A DNA stretch of 64,000 nt, taken from Bacteroidales bacterium. GTDB lineage: Bacteria; Bacteroidota; Bacteroidia; Bacteroidales; UBA3663. Made by a program: the position numbers and the translations under genes. The DNA lies in the NCBI GenBank assembly GCA_017548545.1, contig JAFYZW010000120.1, positions 1 through 64,000 of the forward strand, written 5' to 3'. The notes beneath the pieces are model-generated. The model was given only the letters and a program-made list of their open reading frames with translations. It did not search any database and was not told the origin of the DNA. Below, one piece after another: positions 16,892 through 25,659 of this stretch (positions within the stretch are counted from its first letter, which is position 1; each line of letters starts with the position of its first letter).

Positions 16892-17836
16892 TTACCACTT
16901 ATAAGAAAGACCGAAGCTGAGGAGCTCGGTGAACTGGAAGTAACCCCAGCCTTCACCCTTCTTATCGCAAGGTACAGCGTCGTCGAAACGAAGGTGCGTG
17001 TAGAGCTTGGTCGAGAAGTATTTGTTGAGCGGCATGTCGAAAGTGTTCTCCCAATCGACCTCGGTATATACATTGTCCTTGTATTTGCCGCAGTTCCAGA
17101 GAGGAGAATAGTAGGTGGCCTGACTGGTCCAAGTCAGATACTTGCTGACCTTGTACTCGAGGGTAGCCTTGGCACCGACACCGAAGTCATACAGGTTGAA
17201 GTCGCCAGGGTGCAGACCGAACTGCGTACCATCGATGCGGCCCTCGTGCCAGATGCCGTCGGCATCAAAGTGACGACGTGGATCGCTGACGAACTTGAGG
17301 TTGTAGCCGAAGGGTGACAAGTAGAGTGAAGCCTTGATCTTCTCGGTCTCCTTCTTCCAGTCCATACCGACGGATACGTTGACGGTTCCTGGGTTGAGGA
17401 ACTTCGAAACCTCGACCACATCTTCGCCCATCTCCTGCCAACCGGTGCAGAACTGTGTCTGAGCGATGCCCTGCAAGGTGTAGTACCAGTGCTCGGTGGC
17501 CTGATAACCGAGTTTGGAGGTCCACTTGAGAATGTCGTTGTTGGTGATGAACGTGCGGTACTGGCTGCTGGCGTTCACAAAACCGAGCTTGGCCTCAATA
17601 GCGTTATCCCAAGCGAATTTCTCGTACTTGTAATTAAAAGTGTAGTCGGCTGTACCGAGCAAGGCAAAGCTTGATACACCGCCCTTGTACCAGTTCTTCG
17701 AGATGTAGCCTTGGGTGAACTGCAGGCTGGCATTGCCCGACTTGGTCCAACGCTTGTCGGCATCGGCAGCATCTTCTGCCATTAAGCTAGTGACTGCCAT
17801 CGAAAAAAGGATGGTGGAAAGGATTAGTTTTTTCAT
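16892..17836 (-). CDS. DUF3078 outer-membrane-type protein
   Basis: A 314-residue secreted protein with a signal peptide (MKKLILSTILFSMAVTSLMA, cleavage near AEDAA). The body is made of alternating aromatic beta strands (NWYKGGVSSFALLGTADYTF, YWYYTLQGIAQTQF-type segments) and ends in FGLSYKW, a C-terminal aromatic residue typical of outer-membrane barrels. It matches the DUF3078 family of Bacteroidetes, whose function is not known. It lies four bases upstream of nif3 on the same strand. A plausible minus-strand promoter element (TAATTTTG) lies at 17909-17916. A barrel of unknown substrate is the best description that can be supported. Confidence 0.88.
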   Translation of the reverse strand: MKKLILSTILFSMAVTSLMAEDAADADKRWTKSGNASLQFTQGYISKNWYKGGVSSFALLGTADYTFNYKYEKFAWDNAIEAKLGFVNASSQYRTFITNNDILKWTSKLGYQATEHWYYTLQGIAQTQFCTGWQEMGEDVVEVSKFLNPGTVNVSVGMDWKKETEKIKASLYLSPFGYNLKFVSDPRRHFDADGIWHEGRIDGTQFGLHPGDFNLYDFGVGAKATLEYKVSKYLTWTSQATYYSPLWNCGKYKDNVYTEVDWENTFDMPLNKYFSTKLYTHLRFDDAVPCDKKGEGWGYFQFTELLSFGLSYKW

Positions 17837-17908
17837 ATTAATATAGTTTTAAGTTATGTGTTTTGAATCTTGCGTGATGATACATGATGTTTTGTCAAAT
17901 ACCAAATG

Positions 17909-17916
17909 CAAAATTA
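17909..17916 (-). promoter_or_regulatory. Possible -7 promoter element for the DUF3078-nif3 unit
   Basis: On the minus strand this reads TAATTTTG, a match to TAnnTTTG, 73 bases upstream of the DUF3078 start. The surrounding sequence is A/T-rich, so a chance match is possible. Confidence 0.4.
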
Positions 17917-17989
17917 TGAGATTTTTTCGTTATTTGCAAAAAAAATCTATAAAACGACGAAAAATTTTGGTATTTCGACGTTTTTTTCC

Positions 17990-17997
17990 TATCTTTG
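17990..17997 (+). promoter_or_regulatory. Bacteroidetes promoter for the zinc-ribbon/dnaB unit
   Basis: TATCTTTG matches TAnnTTTG, and TTG at 17967-17969 lies 20 bases upstream, the expected -33 spacing. Transcription from here would leave a leader of about 200 bases before the ATG at 18202. Confidence 0.72.
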
Positions 17998-18080
17998 CAA
18001 CCGCTAAAAGACAAAAGATGCTATATAAACGTCCGCCCAAGCGGTCTGATTCACTCGGCCGAATGGGAATGGTGACCAGG

Positions 18081-18106
18081 GGTTATGACAAAATCATGTC
18101 ATGACC
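18081..18106 (+). promoter_or_regulatory. Hairpin in the long leader of the zinc-ribbon gene
   Basis: GGTTATGACA (18081-18090) pairs with TGTCATGACC (18097-18106) around a six-base loop: ten pairs, one of them G-T. It lies within the roughly 200-base leader. A 28-codon open frame starting ATG at 18018 ends at TGA within the 3' arm. Nothing else was recognised in the 365-base gap 17837-18201. A regulatory role is inference. Confidence 0.4.
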
Positions 18107-18201
18107 AACAGGTTAGACCAAAAAAGACGGGTATATGGCTTTTTTATGTCCCAAAACATAATTGTAAATAATTAATTGTTCATTGTTAATTTCATATTAT
18201 T

Positions 18202-18993
18202 ATGCCAAAGATTGAAAAAGAACTTTCAGTAGAAGAGAAGCTTGCCAACCTTTACAAGTTGCAGCTTTATGTATCGGAAATCGACCGTATCAAGGGCCTG
18301 CGCGGCGAACTGCCCCAGGAAGTGGAGGACATGGAGCGCGAAGTAGAAGACCTGAACACCCGTATCAACAAGTTCCGCGAGGACATCGAGGCCTGCCACC
18401 ACAAGATCCAGGATATGCAGGAGAAGATTTCCGAGGCTGAACAGCTGATTGACCAGTACACCCGCCAGCAGGATGACGTGCAGAACAACAAACAGTATGA
18501 GTTCCTGACCAAGGAGATCGAGTACCAGGGTCTGGAGATCGAGCTTGCCAACAAGCGAATCCGCGAGAACCTCGACCAGATTGCCCTGTTTGAGGAGAGA
18601 GAGGCCAACTGCCGCAAGGAAGTGGAGGAGCGCCGTGGTGACCTGGAGACCAAGAAGGGCGAACTGGACGAAATCATCGCCGAGACCCGCAACGAGGAAG
18701 AGGTGATGCGCGAGAAGGCCAAGAAGATCGAGAACTCGATGACTGACAAGAACCTGATGACAATGTTCCAGCGTATTCACCGTAAGGCTCACAATGGTCT
18801 GGCCATCGTGCCCATCGAGCGCGAATCGTGCTCGGGCTGCTTCAACAAGGTGACTCCACAGCGACAGATCGACGTGAAGCTCCGCAAGAAGATCATCACC
18901 TGCGAGTACTGCGGCCGTATCCTTATTGATGAGGATCTTGCCAACCAGAACGAGATGCGTCGTCGCAAGAAGGGCCTCTTGGCAAACCTTTAA
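18202..18993 (+). CDS. C4-type zinc-ribbon coiled-coil protein (DUF164-like)
   Basis: A 263-residue protein with a long alpha-helical coiled coil (about residues 30-190, rich in Glu, Lys, Leu heptads) followed by a C4 zinc ribbon with the pairs CSGC (about 211) and CEYCG (about 234). This matches the family of nucleic-acid-binding zinc-ribbon proteins often encoded next to nif3 in Bacteroidetes. The molecular role is not established. It is translated from a long leader with a ten-pair hairpin, and dnaB starts four bases after its stop, so the two are probably one operon. The start MPKIEKELSVEEKLANLYKL fits homologues. Confidence 0.88.
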   Translation: MPKIEKELSVEEKLANLYKLQLYVSEIDRIKGLRGELPQEVEDMEREVEDLNTRINKFREDIEACHHKIQDMQEKISEAEQLIDQYTRQQDDVQNNKQYEFLTKEIEYQGLEIELANKRIRENLDQIALFEEREANCRKEVEERRGDLETKKGELDEIIAETRNEEEVMREKAKKIENSMTDKNLMTMFQRIHRKAHNGLAIVPIERESCSGCFNKVTPQRQIDVKLRKKIITCEYCGRILIDEDLANQNEMRRRKKGLLANL

Positions 18994-18996
18994 TCC

Positions 18997-20580
18997 ATGC
19001 CTGCCAACAACTTCAACAATAACGGCGGACCCACACCGAACCGCCGCACCTCAAGAGCTCAGGCCCCGCAACAGCCTGCGCTGGGTAAGGTACAGCCTCA
19101 GGCCATCGATGTCGAGGAGGCTGTGCTCGGTGCCCTCATGCTCGAAAAGGATGCCTATTCGGTCATCTCCGACCTGCTCAAACCGGAATCGTTCTACGAC
19201 CACAAGCACCAACTGATCTTCGCAGCCATCCAGGAACTGGCATTCAACCAGGAGCCCATCGATATGCTGACGGTGACCAACCGCCTGCAGCGCAACGGCG
19301 TGATCAACGAAGTGGGCGGCGCTTACTACATCGCCACCCTGACGAGCAAGGTGGGCTCGGCAGCCAACATCGAGTACCATGCGAAGATCATCGCCCAGAA
19401 GTCGCTGGCGCGGCAGCTGATCAACTATGCCGGCAAACTCGAGACGGAAGCCTTCGATGAAACGACCGACATCGACGCATTGATGCAAACTGCCGAAGGC
19501 GAACTGTTCCAGCTCTCGCAGCACAACATCAAGAAGGACGTCATCCAAATCGACCCAGTGATACAGGATGCGCTTAAGAAGATCGAGCAGGCATCGAACC
19601 GCGACGACGGCTTGTCAGGCCTGCCTTCGGGCTTCCATGACCTCGACAAGATCACTTCGGGCTGGCAGAACACCGACCTGGTGATCATCGCTGCTCGTCC
19701 TGCGATGGGTAAGACTGCGCTTGTGCTCTCGATGGTGAAGAACATGGCGGTGAACTACAACATCCCTGTGGGCATGTTCAGCTTGGAGATGAGTAACCTG
19801 CAGTTGGTGAACCGTCTACTTCAGAACGTCTGCGAAATCTCAGGCGAGAAGGTGAAGAGCGGAAGACTGACCAACGAAGAGTGGACCAAACTGACCACAC
19901 GCATCACCCAGTTGCAAGGAGCACCCATCTACGTGGATGACACCCCAGGTCTCTCGGTCTTCGAACTGCGCACCAAGGCTCGCCGATTAGTGCGCGAACA
20001 TGGCGTCAAGGTCATCATGATCGACTACCTGCAGCTGATGACGGCCGCCGGCATGCAGTTCGGTTCGCGTGAGCAGGAGGTCTCCACCATCTCACGTTCG
20101 CTGAAAGGTCTGGCCAAGGAACTCGACATTCCGATCATTGCGTTGTCGCAGCTCAACCGTGGTGTCGAAACACGTCAAGGCGAAGGCAAGCGACCTCAGC
20201 TCGCCGACCTCCGTGAGTCGGGCGCCATCGAACAAGATGCCGACATGGTGTGCTTCATCCACCGTCCGGAATACTACAAGATTTACGAGGACGAGAAGGG
20301 CAATGATCTGCGCGGCGTGGCCGAGATCATCATCGCTAAGCATCGTAGCGGTTCGGTGGGAGACATCCGTCTGAAGTTCCGCGGTGAGTTCGTGCGTTTC
20401 CAGAACCTTGACGAGGATTCAAGCATCTCCTCCACCCTCACTGCATGGAGCGGAGGTGACAAGGAACTGACTTCGCGCATGGACAATGAACCAACACCCG
20501 ACATGTCGCAACAGCCCAACGGCTTCGAATCACCTTCGAGCGGCTTCAACGCCCCCGAACCGGGCGAAGCGCCGTTCTAA
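18997..20580 (+). CDS. dnaB: Replicative DNA helicase DnaB
   Basis: A 527-residue hexameric 5'-3' helicase that drives the replication fork. The N-terminal primase-binding domain covers about 30-140 (DVEEAVLGALMLEKDAYSVI). The RecA-like domain has Walker A ARPAMGKTAL near residue 232, the GMFSLEM segment near 262, Walker B VIMIDYLQLM near 345 and the arginine-finger region KHRSGSVGDIRL near 448. There is no sign of an intein. The N-terminal 25 residues are Asn/Pro/Arg-rich and the C-terminal 60 residues low-complexity, both usual in this phylum. It follows the zinc-ribbon gene by three bases. A run of degenerate GGGTTCGA-like repeats follows its stop. Confidence 0.95.
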   Translation: MPANNFNNNGGPTPNRRTSRAQAPQQPALGKVQPQAIDVEEAVLGALMLEKDAYSVISDLLKPESFYDHKHQLIFAAIQELAFNQEPIDMLTVTNRLQRNGVINEVGGAYYIATLTSKVGSAANIEYHAKIIAQKSLARQLINYAGKLETEAFDETTDIDALMQTAEGELFQLSQHNIKKDVIQIDPVIQDALKKIEQASNRDDGLSGLPSGFHDLDKITSGWQNTDLVIIAARPAMGKTALVLSMVKNMAVNYNIPVGMFSLEMSNLQLVNRLLQNVCEISGEKVKSGRLTNEEWTKLTTRITQLQGAPIYVDDTPGLSVFELRTKARRLVREHGVKVIMIDYLQLMTAAGMQFGSREQEVSTISRSLKGLAKELDIPIIALSQLNRGVETRQGEGKRPQLADLRESGAIEQDADMVCFIHRPEYYKIYEDEKGNDLRGVAEIIIAKHRSGSVGDIRLKFRGEFVRFQNLDEDSSISSTLTAWSGGDKELTSRMDNEPTPDMSQQPNGFESPSSGFNAPEPGEAPF

Positions 20581-20644
20581 AGGGGTTAAGAGGGGTTAAG
20601 AAGGGTTCGAAAGGTTTGAAAGGTTCGAGGGGTTCGAGGGGTTG
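20581..20644. repeat. Degenerate 9-10 bp tandem repeats after dnaB
   Basis: Directly after the dnaB stop come AGGGGTTAAG twice, then AAGGGTTCGA, AAGGTTTGA, AAGGTTCGA, GGGGTTCGA and GGGGTTG. The GGTTCGA words look like a tRNA T-arm but there is no tRNA fold. No terminator hairpin was seen between dnaB and the next gene. Confidence 0.7.
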
Positions 20645-20709
20645 TTTGTTCCAGAATACCAGAATGCCGATGTAACGTAATACCGAACTGCGTGAAGAAT
20701 ATTATAAAA

Positions 20710-21402
20710 ATGAAAATTTTAAACAAGATAGGAGTAGTATCGATTGCGTTGACCATGCTGGCAGGACACATGTCGGCACAAGAGGTCGTCGCACCCAATT
20801 ATCGCGAGATACGCACGTCGATACAAAACAGCAAGAGCCCGAACTACTATCCATTGCTCATGAAGCGTTATTTGGAGAACGATACGACACTCACTCTAGA
20901 GCAGTATCGATGCCTTTACTATGGCTACACCCTCCAGGAGGACTTTGTCCCCTATCAGAAGGAAAGGGAGAAACTCTTCGAGGTACGACGCGAACTGGTG
21001 AGCACGAATGGCAGCAAGACTTCCTGCACCGAGGCCATCAAGGTGGCACAATCGGCGCTGGAGGATGATCCCTTCGACCTGCTCGCCATCTCGACCCTCG
21101 CATTCTCATATCTCCAGCTGAAGGACACGGTGAGCCACACGCTTTGGAACAACAAGCAGGATGCCCTGCTCGATGCCATCGTGTCGAGTGGTGATGGTAC
21201 TGACGTGGAGGATGCCATCCACGTCATCAACCTTGAACATGAATACGAAGTGCTCAACCGCCTTGGCTTGCAGATTGAATCTGACTCGCTGTGTAACGAC
21301 AACGTAGAATATCTGAAAGTGCAACCCAATGCCGAAGACGTGAGAGGCGTCTTCTTCAACTTCGGCGCCTGCCGCCAGGCTTATCGGAAGAAGTATGAAT
21401 AA
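20710..21402 (+). CDS. DUF4919 domain secreted protein
   Basis: About 230 residues. The signal peptide MKILNKIGVVSIALTMLAGH ends near MSAQE. The body contains NYREIRTSIQNSKSPNYYPL, LEQYRCLYYGYTLQEDFVPY and a C-terminal VRGVFFNFGACRQAYRKKYE, matching DUF4919 of Bacteroidetes; function unknown. The amphipathic helices (residues 105-150) could be TPR-like, but this is weak. ATG at 20710 was preferred over the in-frame GTG at 20692 because it directly opens the signal peptide. It stands alone between dnaB and a strong bidirectional terminator. Confidence 0.82.
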   Translation: MKILNKIGVVSIALTMLAGHMSAQEVVAPNYREIRTSIQNSKSPNYYPLLMKRYLENDTTLTLEQYRCLYYGYTLQEDFVPYQKEREKLFEVRRELVSTNGSKTSCTEAIKVAQSALEDDPFDLLAISTLAFSYLQLKDTVSHTLWNNKQDALLDAIVSSGDGTDVEDAIHVINLEHEYEVLNRLGLQIESDSLCNDNVEYLKVQPNAEDVRGVFFNFGACRQAYRKKYE

Positions 21403-21419
21403 GGGCTGATAATCTAGAA

Positions 21420-21465
21420 ATGATTTGGGGGCGTATCACGCAATTGTGATACGCCCCCAAATCAT
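21420..21465. terminator. Perfect 20-bp stem bidirectional terminator
   Basis: The arm 21420-21439 (ATGATTTGGGGGCGTATCAC) is perfectly complementary to 21446-21465 around the loop GCAATT. It lies between the convergent DUF4919 and htrA genes and can terminate both. Confidence 0.85.
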
Positions 21466-21477
21466 GTAATAGAACAA

Positions 21478-22986
21478 TTACTTCGAAAGATCGACAGCGA
21501 AGTAGCCGACACGGCCCTGGGCAGTCACTGCAGCGATGAACATCACCGGATCCTGATCGGCCGAACGTTTGGTGGTAAGCTGATTGAAGATGTTCTCGAT
21601 GTCCTTGTCACTCTTCACAGCCTGGTCATTGATCTTGATGATGACCATCTTCTCGCGAAGACCGGCACGATAGAAGAGACCATTGGTCTCGAGCTTCGAG
21701 ATCTGAACGCCCGTGCGCACACCGTAGCGGATGAGTTCGGCATCGCTGAGGTTCTTGAACGTTGCACCCAGCTTGTCGATGCCCTTTGTCTGAATCACAT
21801 CGGTGTTACCCTTGGTGTTCTTCAGCGTCACGGTGAAGTTCTTCTTGTCACCCTTGCGATCCACCACTACCTTAACCTTGTCGCCTGGACGATAGCGTGC
21901 TATCTCACCCTGCAGCTGTGCCATTGTGTTGATGGTGGTACCGTTGACTGATGTGATGACATCGCCTGGCTTGATGCCAGCCTCGGCAGCACCGCCTTCT
22001 TCAGCCACCTGATCAACATAAACACCCTCGTTGACCTTCAGATCCTTCTGCTCCACAACATCGGCATTCACGTCGCCACCTATGATGCCAAGCAATGCGC
22101 GCTGCACAGTACCATACTGTTTCAGGTCGGTCACAACCTTGCTCACAATGCTCGATGGCACAGCAAAAGAGTAGCCGGCGTAGTTGCCAGTCTGAGAATA
22201 GATGGCAGTATTGATGCCGACCAGTTCGCCTGCCGTATTGACGAGTGCACCACCTGAGTTGCCGGGATTGACGGCAGCATCGGTCTGAATGAAACTCTCG
22301 ATGCCGAGCTTGCTACTGCCCACGCTGATGCTGCGTGCCTTGGCGCTGACGATGCCTGCTGTCACGGTGCTGGTAAGGTTGAAAGGATTGCCCACAGCAA
22401 GTACCCACTCTCCTACCTTCAGCGCATCACTCTGTCCCATCGGAATGGTAGGAAGATCCTTGGCATCAATCTTAAGCAGGGCGATATCGGTGGTGGGGTC
22501 GGTACCCACGAGGGTAGCCGTAAACTGACGACGGTCGTTGAGCGTCACGGTCAGTTCATCAGCCTTGTCAACCACGTGATTGTTGGTGACAATGTATCCG
22601 TCGCTCGAAATGATGACACCTGAACCGGCTCCCACGGGTGTGGGATCGCTCGACTGTGGCTCCTGCTGGCGCTGACCGCGCTGACCAAAGAAGAAGTCGA
22701 AGAAGGGATCGTTCATGCCACCGAAGCCCTGCGACTGTCGCACCTGCTTGTTGGTAATACCCACTACGGCATTGACGGTCTTCTCAGCAGCACGCGTGAA
22801 GTCATTGTCGGTCACCGAAGCTGTAGAAGTGGTGAAGAATCCCGTGGGAGTAAGGGATATCGAACTATTCTCTTGGGCAAGGCTACCAACCATCCTGCCC
22901 TCCATTACCTTAAATGTAGCTGCAGCAGTTACACCGCTCACAACAACCATAGCTCCTAAGAGCTTTAAGACACTACTTGTTTTCAT
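21478..22986 (-). CDS. HtrA/DegP-family periplasmic serine protease
   Basis: A 502-residue DegP/DegQ-type protease and chaperone of the periplasm. An N-terminal hydrophobic segment (about 5-25) is the signal peptide or anchor. The catalytic triad is His137 (VTNNHVVD), Asp167 (TTDIALLKI) and Ser244 (NPGNSGGAL). Two PDZ domains follow at about 290-380 (GVYVDQVAEEGGAAEAGIKPGDVI) and 400-495 (SKLETNGLFYRAGLREKM). A Phe/Gln/Arg-rich loop, DPFFDFFFGQRGQRQQEP (93-110), is the LA-loop typical of the family. A TATCTTTG promoter element lies about 110 bases upstream. I leave the symbol open because degP, degQ and htrA cannot be separated here. Confidence 0.92.
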   Translation of the reverse strand: MKTSSVLKLLGAMVVVSGVTAAATFKVMEGRMVGSLAQENSSISLTPTGFFTTSTASVTDNDFTRAAEKTVNAVVGITNKQVRQSQGFGGMNDPFFDFFFGQRGQRQQEPQSSDPTPVGAGSGVIISSDGYIVTNNHVVDKADELTVTLNDRRQFTATLVGTDPTTDIALLKIDAKDLPTIPMGQSDALKVGEWVLAVGNPFNLTSTVTAGIVSAKARSISVGSSKLGIESFIQTDAAVNPGNSGGALVNTAGELVGINTAIYSQTGNYAGYSFAVPSSIVSKVVTDLKQYGTVQRALLGIIGGDVNADVVEQKDLKVNEGVYVDQVAEEGGAAEAGIKPGDVITSVNGTTINTMAQLQGEIARYRPGDKVKVVVDRKGDKKNFTVTLKNTKGNTDVIQTKGIDKLGATFKNLSDAELIRYGVRTGVQISKLETNGLFYRAGLREKMVIIKINDQAVKSDKDIENIFNQLTTKRSADQDPVMFIAAVTAQGRVGYFAVDLSK

Positions 22987-23098
22987 AATTATTCCTTTGT
23001 TCTGAAAATACCAATAATTATTGTTATATATTTGTTATTTGCCAATTTTTAATTGTTAATTGTTATTTGTTAATTGAATTTCGTCTTATTTGACGCTG

Positions 23099-23106
23099 CA
23101 AAGATA
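23099..23106 (-). promoter_or_regulatory. -7 promoter element for the HtrA gene
   Basis: The minus strand reads TATCTTTG followed by CAGCG, an exact TAnnTTTG match, leaving a leader of about 105 bases containing AATTAACAATTAA-like sequence before the ATG. Confidence 0.65.
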
Positions 23107-23222
23107 CACAAGTTTAAGCGAATTAAGTTAAAATGGGACAAAATTTTAACATTTTCTATTAAAAAAGGCGCAAAGAATTAAAATTTTGATTTCCGTTTAC
23201 ACTCATTTTAAATAATTTTGCG

Positions 23223-23230
23223 TATCTTTG
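23223..23230 (+). promoter_or_regulatory. -7 promoter element for RNase P RNA
   Basis: TATCTTTG lies six bases before the first base-paired nucleotide of the RNase P RNA, the expected distance for a Bacteroidetes transcription start. Confidence 0.8.
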
Positions 23231-23235
23231 CGCAC

Positions 23236-23612
23236 GCAGTAGGCCAGTCTGCCGCTCGCTCGCGCGAGAGGAAAGTCCGGGCTACACAGGGCTCCATGCC
23301 GGTTAACAGCCGGTAGGCGGCGACGTTTAGGTAACGTAACAGAAAATAACCGCCCCGCAAGGGGTAAGGGTGAAAAGGCGAGGTAAGAGCTCACCGCACA
23401 CTTGGCAACAAGGCGTGGCTGTACGTCCCATGGGTTGTAAGATCATGTATACTGGTGGTTGGCACGTGTCGGCAACGATACTGTGTCCATGAAGGGCGGC
23501 CCGTCCAAGCCAGGGGGTAGATTGCTAAAGTACGTCAGTAATGGCGGACTCAGATCAATGGCAGACACCTGTCATCTAGGCAGGAACAGAACCCGGCTTA
23601 TCAGCCTACTGC
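23236..23612 (+). ncRNA. rnpB: RNase P RNA (class A)
   Basis: The catalytic RNA that matures tRNA 5' ends. The closing P1 helix pairs GCAGTAGGC (23236-23244) with GCCTACTGC (23604-23612). The universal CR-I element GAGAGGAAAGTCCGGGCT is at about 23265-23282. Further conserved blocks are GGGTAAGGGTGAAAAGG, GGCAACAAGGC and the 3' ACAGAACCCGGCTTATCAG. The length of about 377 bases is normal. A T-rich stretch (ATTTTTAT) follows the last pair. The next gene begins 19 bases later. Confidence 0.96.
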
Positions 23613-23631
23613 ATTTTTATTAAAACTCACA

Positions 23632-25638
23632 ATGGCGGACAAAAACAAGCAGGCTAAGACATACGATAAGGTAGTACGGCGGCTGGTGAACGGACAACTG
23701 CAAAATGCGTTGACGTTGATCAGCAAGTATTGTGTTTTGGAGCCACGTCTGTACTCCTTGGGAGAAGAGGCCGAAACACTGCAGAAGGATTACGGCCGCA
23801 TGCTTGACTTCTTGGCCAAAGGTACGCATGACCCCAAACTCCAGGAACAGCACAACATTCTGATGGATCGTGCATGGAAATTAGCCGAAAGCCTTTACGA
23901 TGCTGAACAACCTGCCATACTTCCTTTTGAAGAGCCTGTCACTACGCTTCTTGAACAACTTCAAGCCGAACCCGAGAACGACCTGCGCCTCAACCACGTC
24001 TTTGAGCAGGTGGCTGAAAGCCGACATCTGACCAAGGTGGAACGCAAGGCTTTGCATCAGGCCATCCTCGATGACAAGATACCCGAGTTTGTGCGAGCCA
24101 CTCTCCTTTCCGCCATCACGCTGCACCTGACACAGAACTTCGATGGTCGCATGGTGGAAGACCTCTATACCTATACGCTCGACGATCAACCCGTGCAGCT
24201 ACAGATGCAGGCATGGATCACGTTGGTCTTCGTGGCACTTATTCATGAACACCGCATCGAGCACCTACCCCGTCTGCGTGAGCAATATCGATTCATCTGC
24301 GAGAGTGCTTCCGACCTGCTCTTCAATCTCCAGATCAACCTCCTGCAATGTCGCGAGGCTTTTTCTTTCGGCAAGAAAATGCATCAGATTATGAACCAGG
24401 ATGGCGAAGATGAGGAAATCGACGAAGAGGAACGCGTCCGTGAATTCATCGAGGTCATGACCGAAGGCATCGACACAACCTTGTCGGTATTCTCGCACCT
24501 CAAGAAGATTTCGTTCTTCAGCGGCGAAAACTCTCGTCACCATTGGCTTGAACCATTCAGCCTTATCCAACCCTTCATCAAGGCTGCCCTCGAGGAGAAC
24601 CCCAAGGCGTTGCCGTGGACACGCATGATGTTGGCATCGGTAGCCCAATGCAACACTGAAAAGTATGGCACATTTATCACTATGCATACCTACAACAAGG
24701 ATCTCATGGCGAGCATCGGCGAAAAACTCGCAAAAAAAGGTTTGCATTTTGATGAGATATTGCCACCAAGTCCTCTCTATGTGATGCGCAACTACCTGCA
24801 CGACCTCTTCCGCTACTGCAACATGCACCCAAAGGGCGAGGCAATGCGTTACCCGCTTTTTGATCGCGACCTTGACATGAGCCAAAACAAATGGCTCAGC
24901 GCCGGCATCAGCCACCCCGACCAGCTGAAGAAGACCGCCGAGTTCTTTTTCCGCAAGGAACGCTGGGACGAAGCGTGCGTCACCTATAATACATTGCTCA
25001 AACATGAAGTGACCGAGGAGACTTTGCAGAAACTTTATTACGCCATGTCGTACAGTGACAGTTGCAACGACAACCGCAAGGCTCTGCGAACACTCATCAA
25101 GTGCAATACCCTCTTCCCTGGCAACAAGTGGACACTGCGACATCTGGCCGACGCCTATCACGAAGTGCAGGAATACGAGATAGAGGGACAGGTGCTGCAT
25201 GAGGCTCTCGAACATTTTCCCGACGACCCAACCCTGTTGATGCGCATGGGACGCTGTCTCACCTGTCAGAATCGTTTCGACGAAGCCATTGAGATACTAT
25301 ACAAGGCCGACATCAAGAAGGAAGGACAATTGCGTGTGCATCGCGAACTGGCCAATGCCCTTTTCCTAACCAATGACCATGTACGTGCCGAGAAATTCAT
25401 CCGCATGGTGCTCAGCCGGCCCGAGCCTGAAGCTGACGATTGGATTCTGGGCGGACATATTGCCCTGCAGGACGAGGACATCCCTTTGGCTATCGATCGC
25501 TTCAGGAACGCTGATGACTCGACATACGCTTATAACAGTATACTCCGCGACAAAGAGAAACTCCTACGTGCTGGCGTTGCCGAGCATATCATCCAACTGG
25601 TGATGGAGCTGCTTTTGCGCGAAATGAGACAAGGATAA
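23632..25638 (+). CDS. Tetratricopeptide-repeat protein
   Basis: A 668-residue cytoplasmic protein without signal peptide or membrane segment. It is almost entirely alpha-helical. TPR-like helix pairs are clearest in the C-terminal third (about 430-640: AEFFFRKERWDEACVTYNTL, WTLRHLADAYHEVQEYEIEG, GRCLTCQNRFDEAIEILYKA). An acidic stretch DGEDEEIDEEERVREF lies near 257-273. Long TPR proteins like this are common in Prevotella/Bacteroides but have no assigned role; a scaffold function is only inferred from the repeat. It starts 19 bases behind the RNase P RNA, and leuS follows after 21 bases on the same strand, so it could be co-transcribed with either. Confidence 0.78.
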   Translation: MADKNKQAKTYDKVVRRLVNGQLQNALTLISKYCVLEPRLYSLGEEAETLQKDYGRMLDFLAKGTHDPKLQEQHNILMDRAWKLAESLYDAEQPAILPFEEPVTTLLEQLQAEPENDLRLNHVFEQVAESRHLTKVERKALHQAILDDKIPEFVRATLLSAITLHLTQNFDGRMVEDLYTYTLDDQPVQLQMQAWITLVFVALIHEHRIEHLPRLREQYRFICESASDLLFNLQINLLQCREAFSFGKKMHQIMNQDGEDEEIDEEERVREFIEVMTEGIDTTLSVFSHLKKISFFSGENSRHHWLEPFSLIQPFIKAALEENPKALPWTRMMLASVAQCNTEKYGTFITMHTYNKDLMASIGEKLAKKGLHFDEILPPSPLYVMRNYLHDLFRYCNMHPKGEAMRYPLFDRDLDMSQNKWLSAGISHPDQLKKTAEFFFRKERWDEACVTYNTLLKHEVTEETLQKLYYAMSYSDSCNDNRKALRTLIKCNTLFPGNKWTLRHLADAYHEVQEYEIEGQVLHEALEHFPDDPTLLMRMGRCLTCQNRFDEAIEILYKADIKKEGQLRVHRELANALFLTNDHVRAEKFIRMVLSRPEPEADDWILGGHIALQDEDIPLAIDRFRNADDSTYAYNSILRDKEKLLRAGVAEHIIQLVMELLLREMRQG

Positions 25639-25659
25639 TAATTCATAAAACAATCAATA

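Noticed and set aside
17856..18104. 82-codon frame in the leader region before the zinc-ribbon gene
   Set aside because: It spans the promoter at 17990 and has a poly-basic, low-quality sequence; only the short part from 18018 could be a leader peptide.
20600..20644. tRNA gene suggested by repeated GGTTCGA words
   Set aside because: No acceptor, D-arm or anticodon stem can be formed; the words are part of a short tandem repeat.
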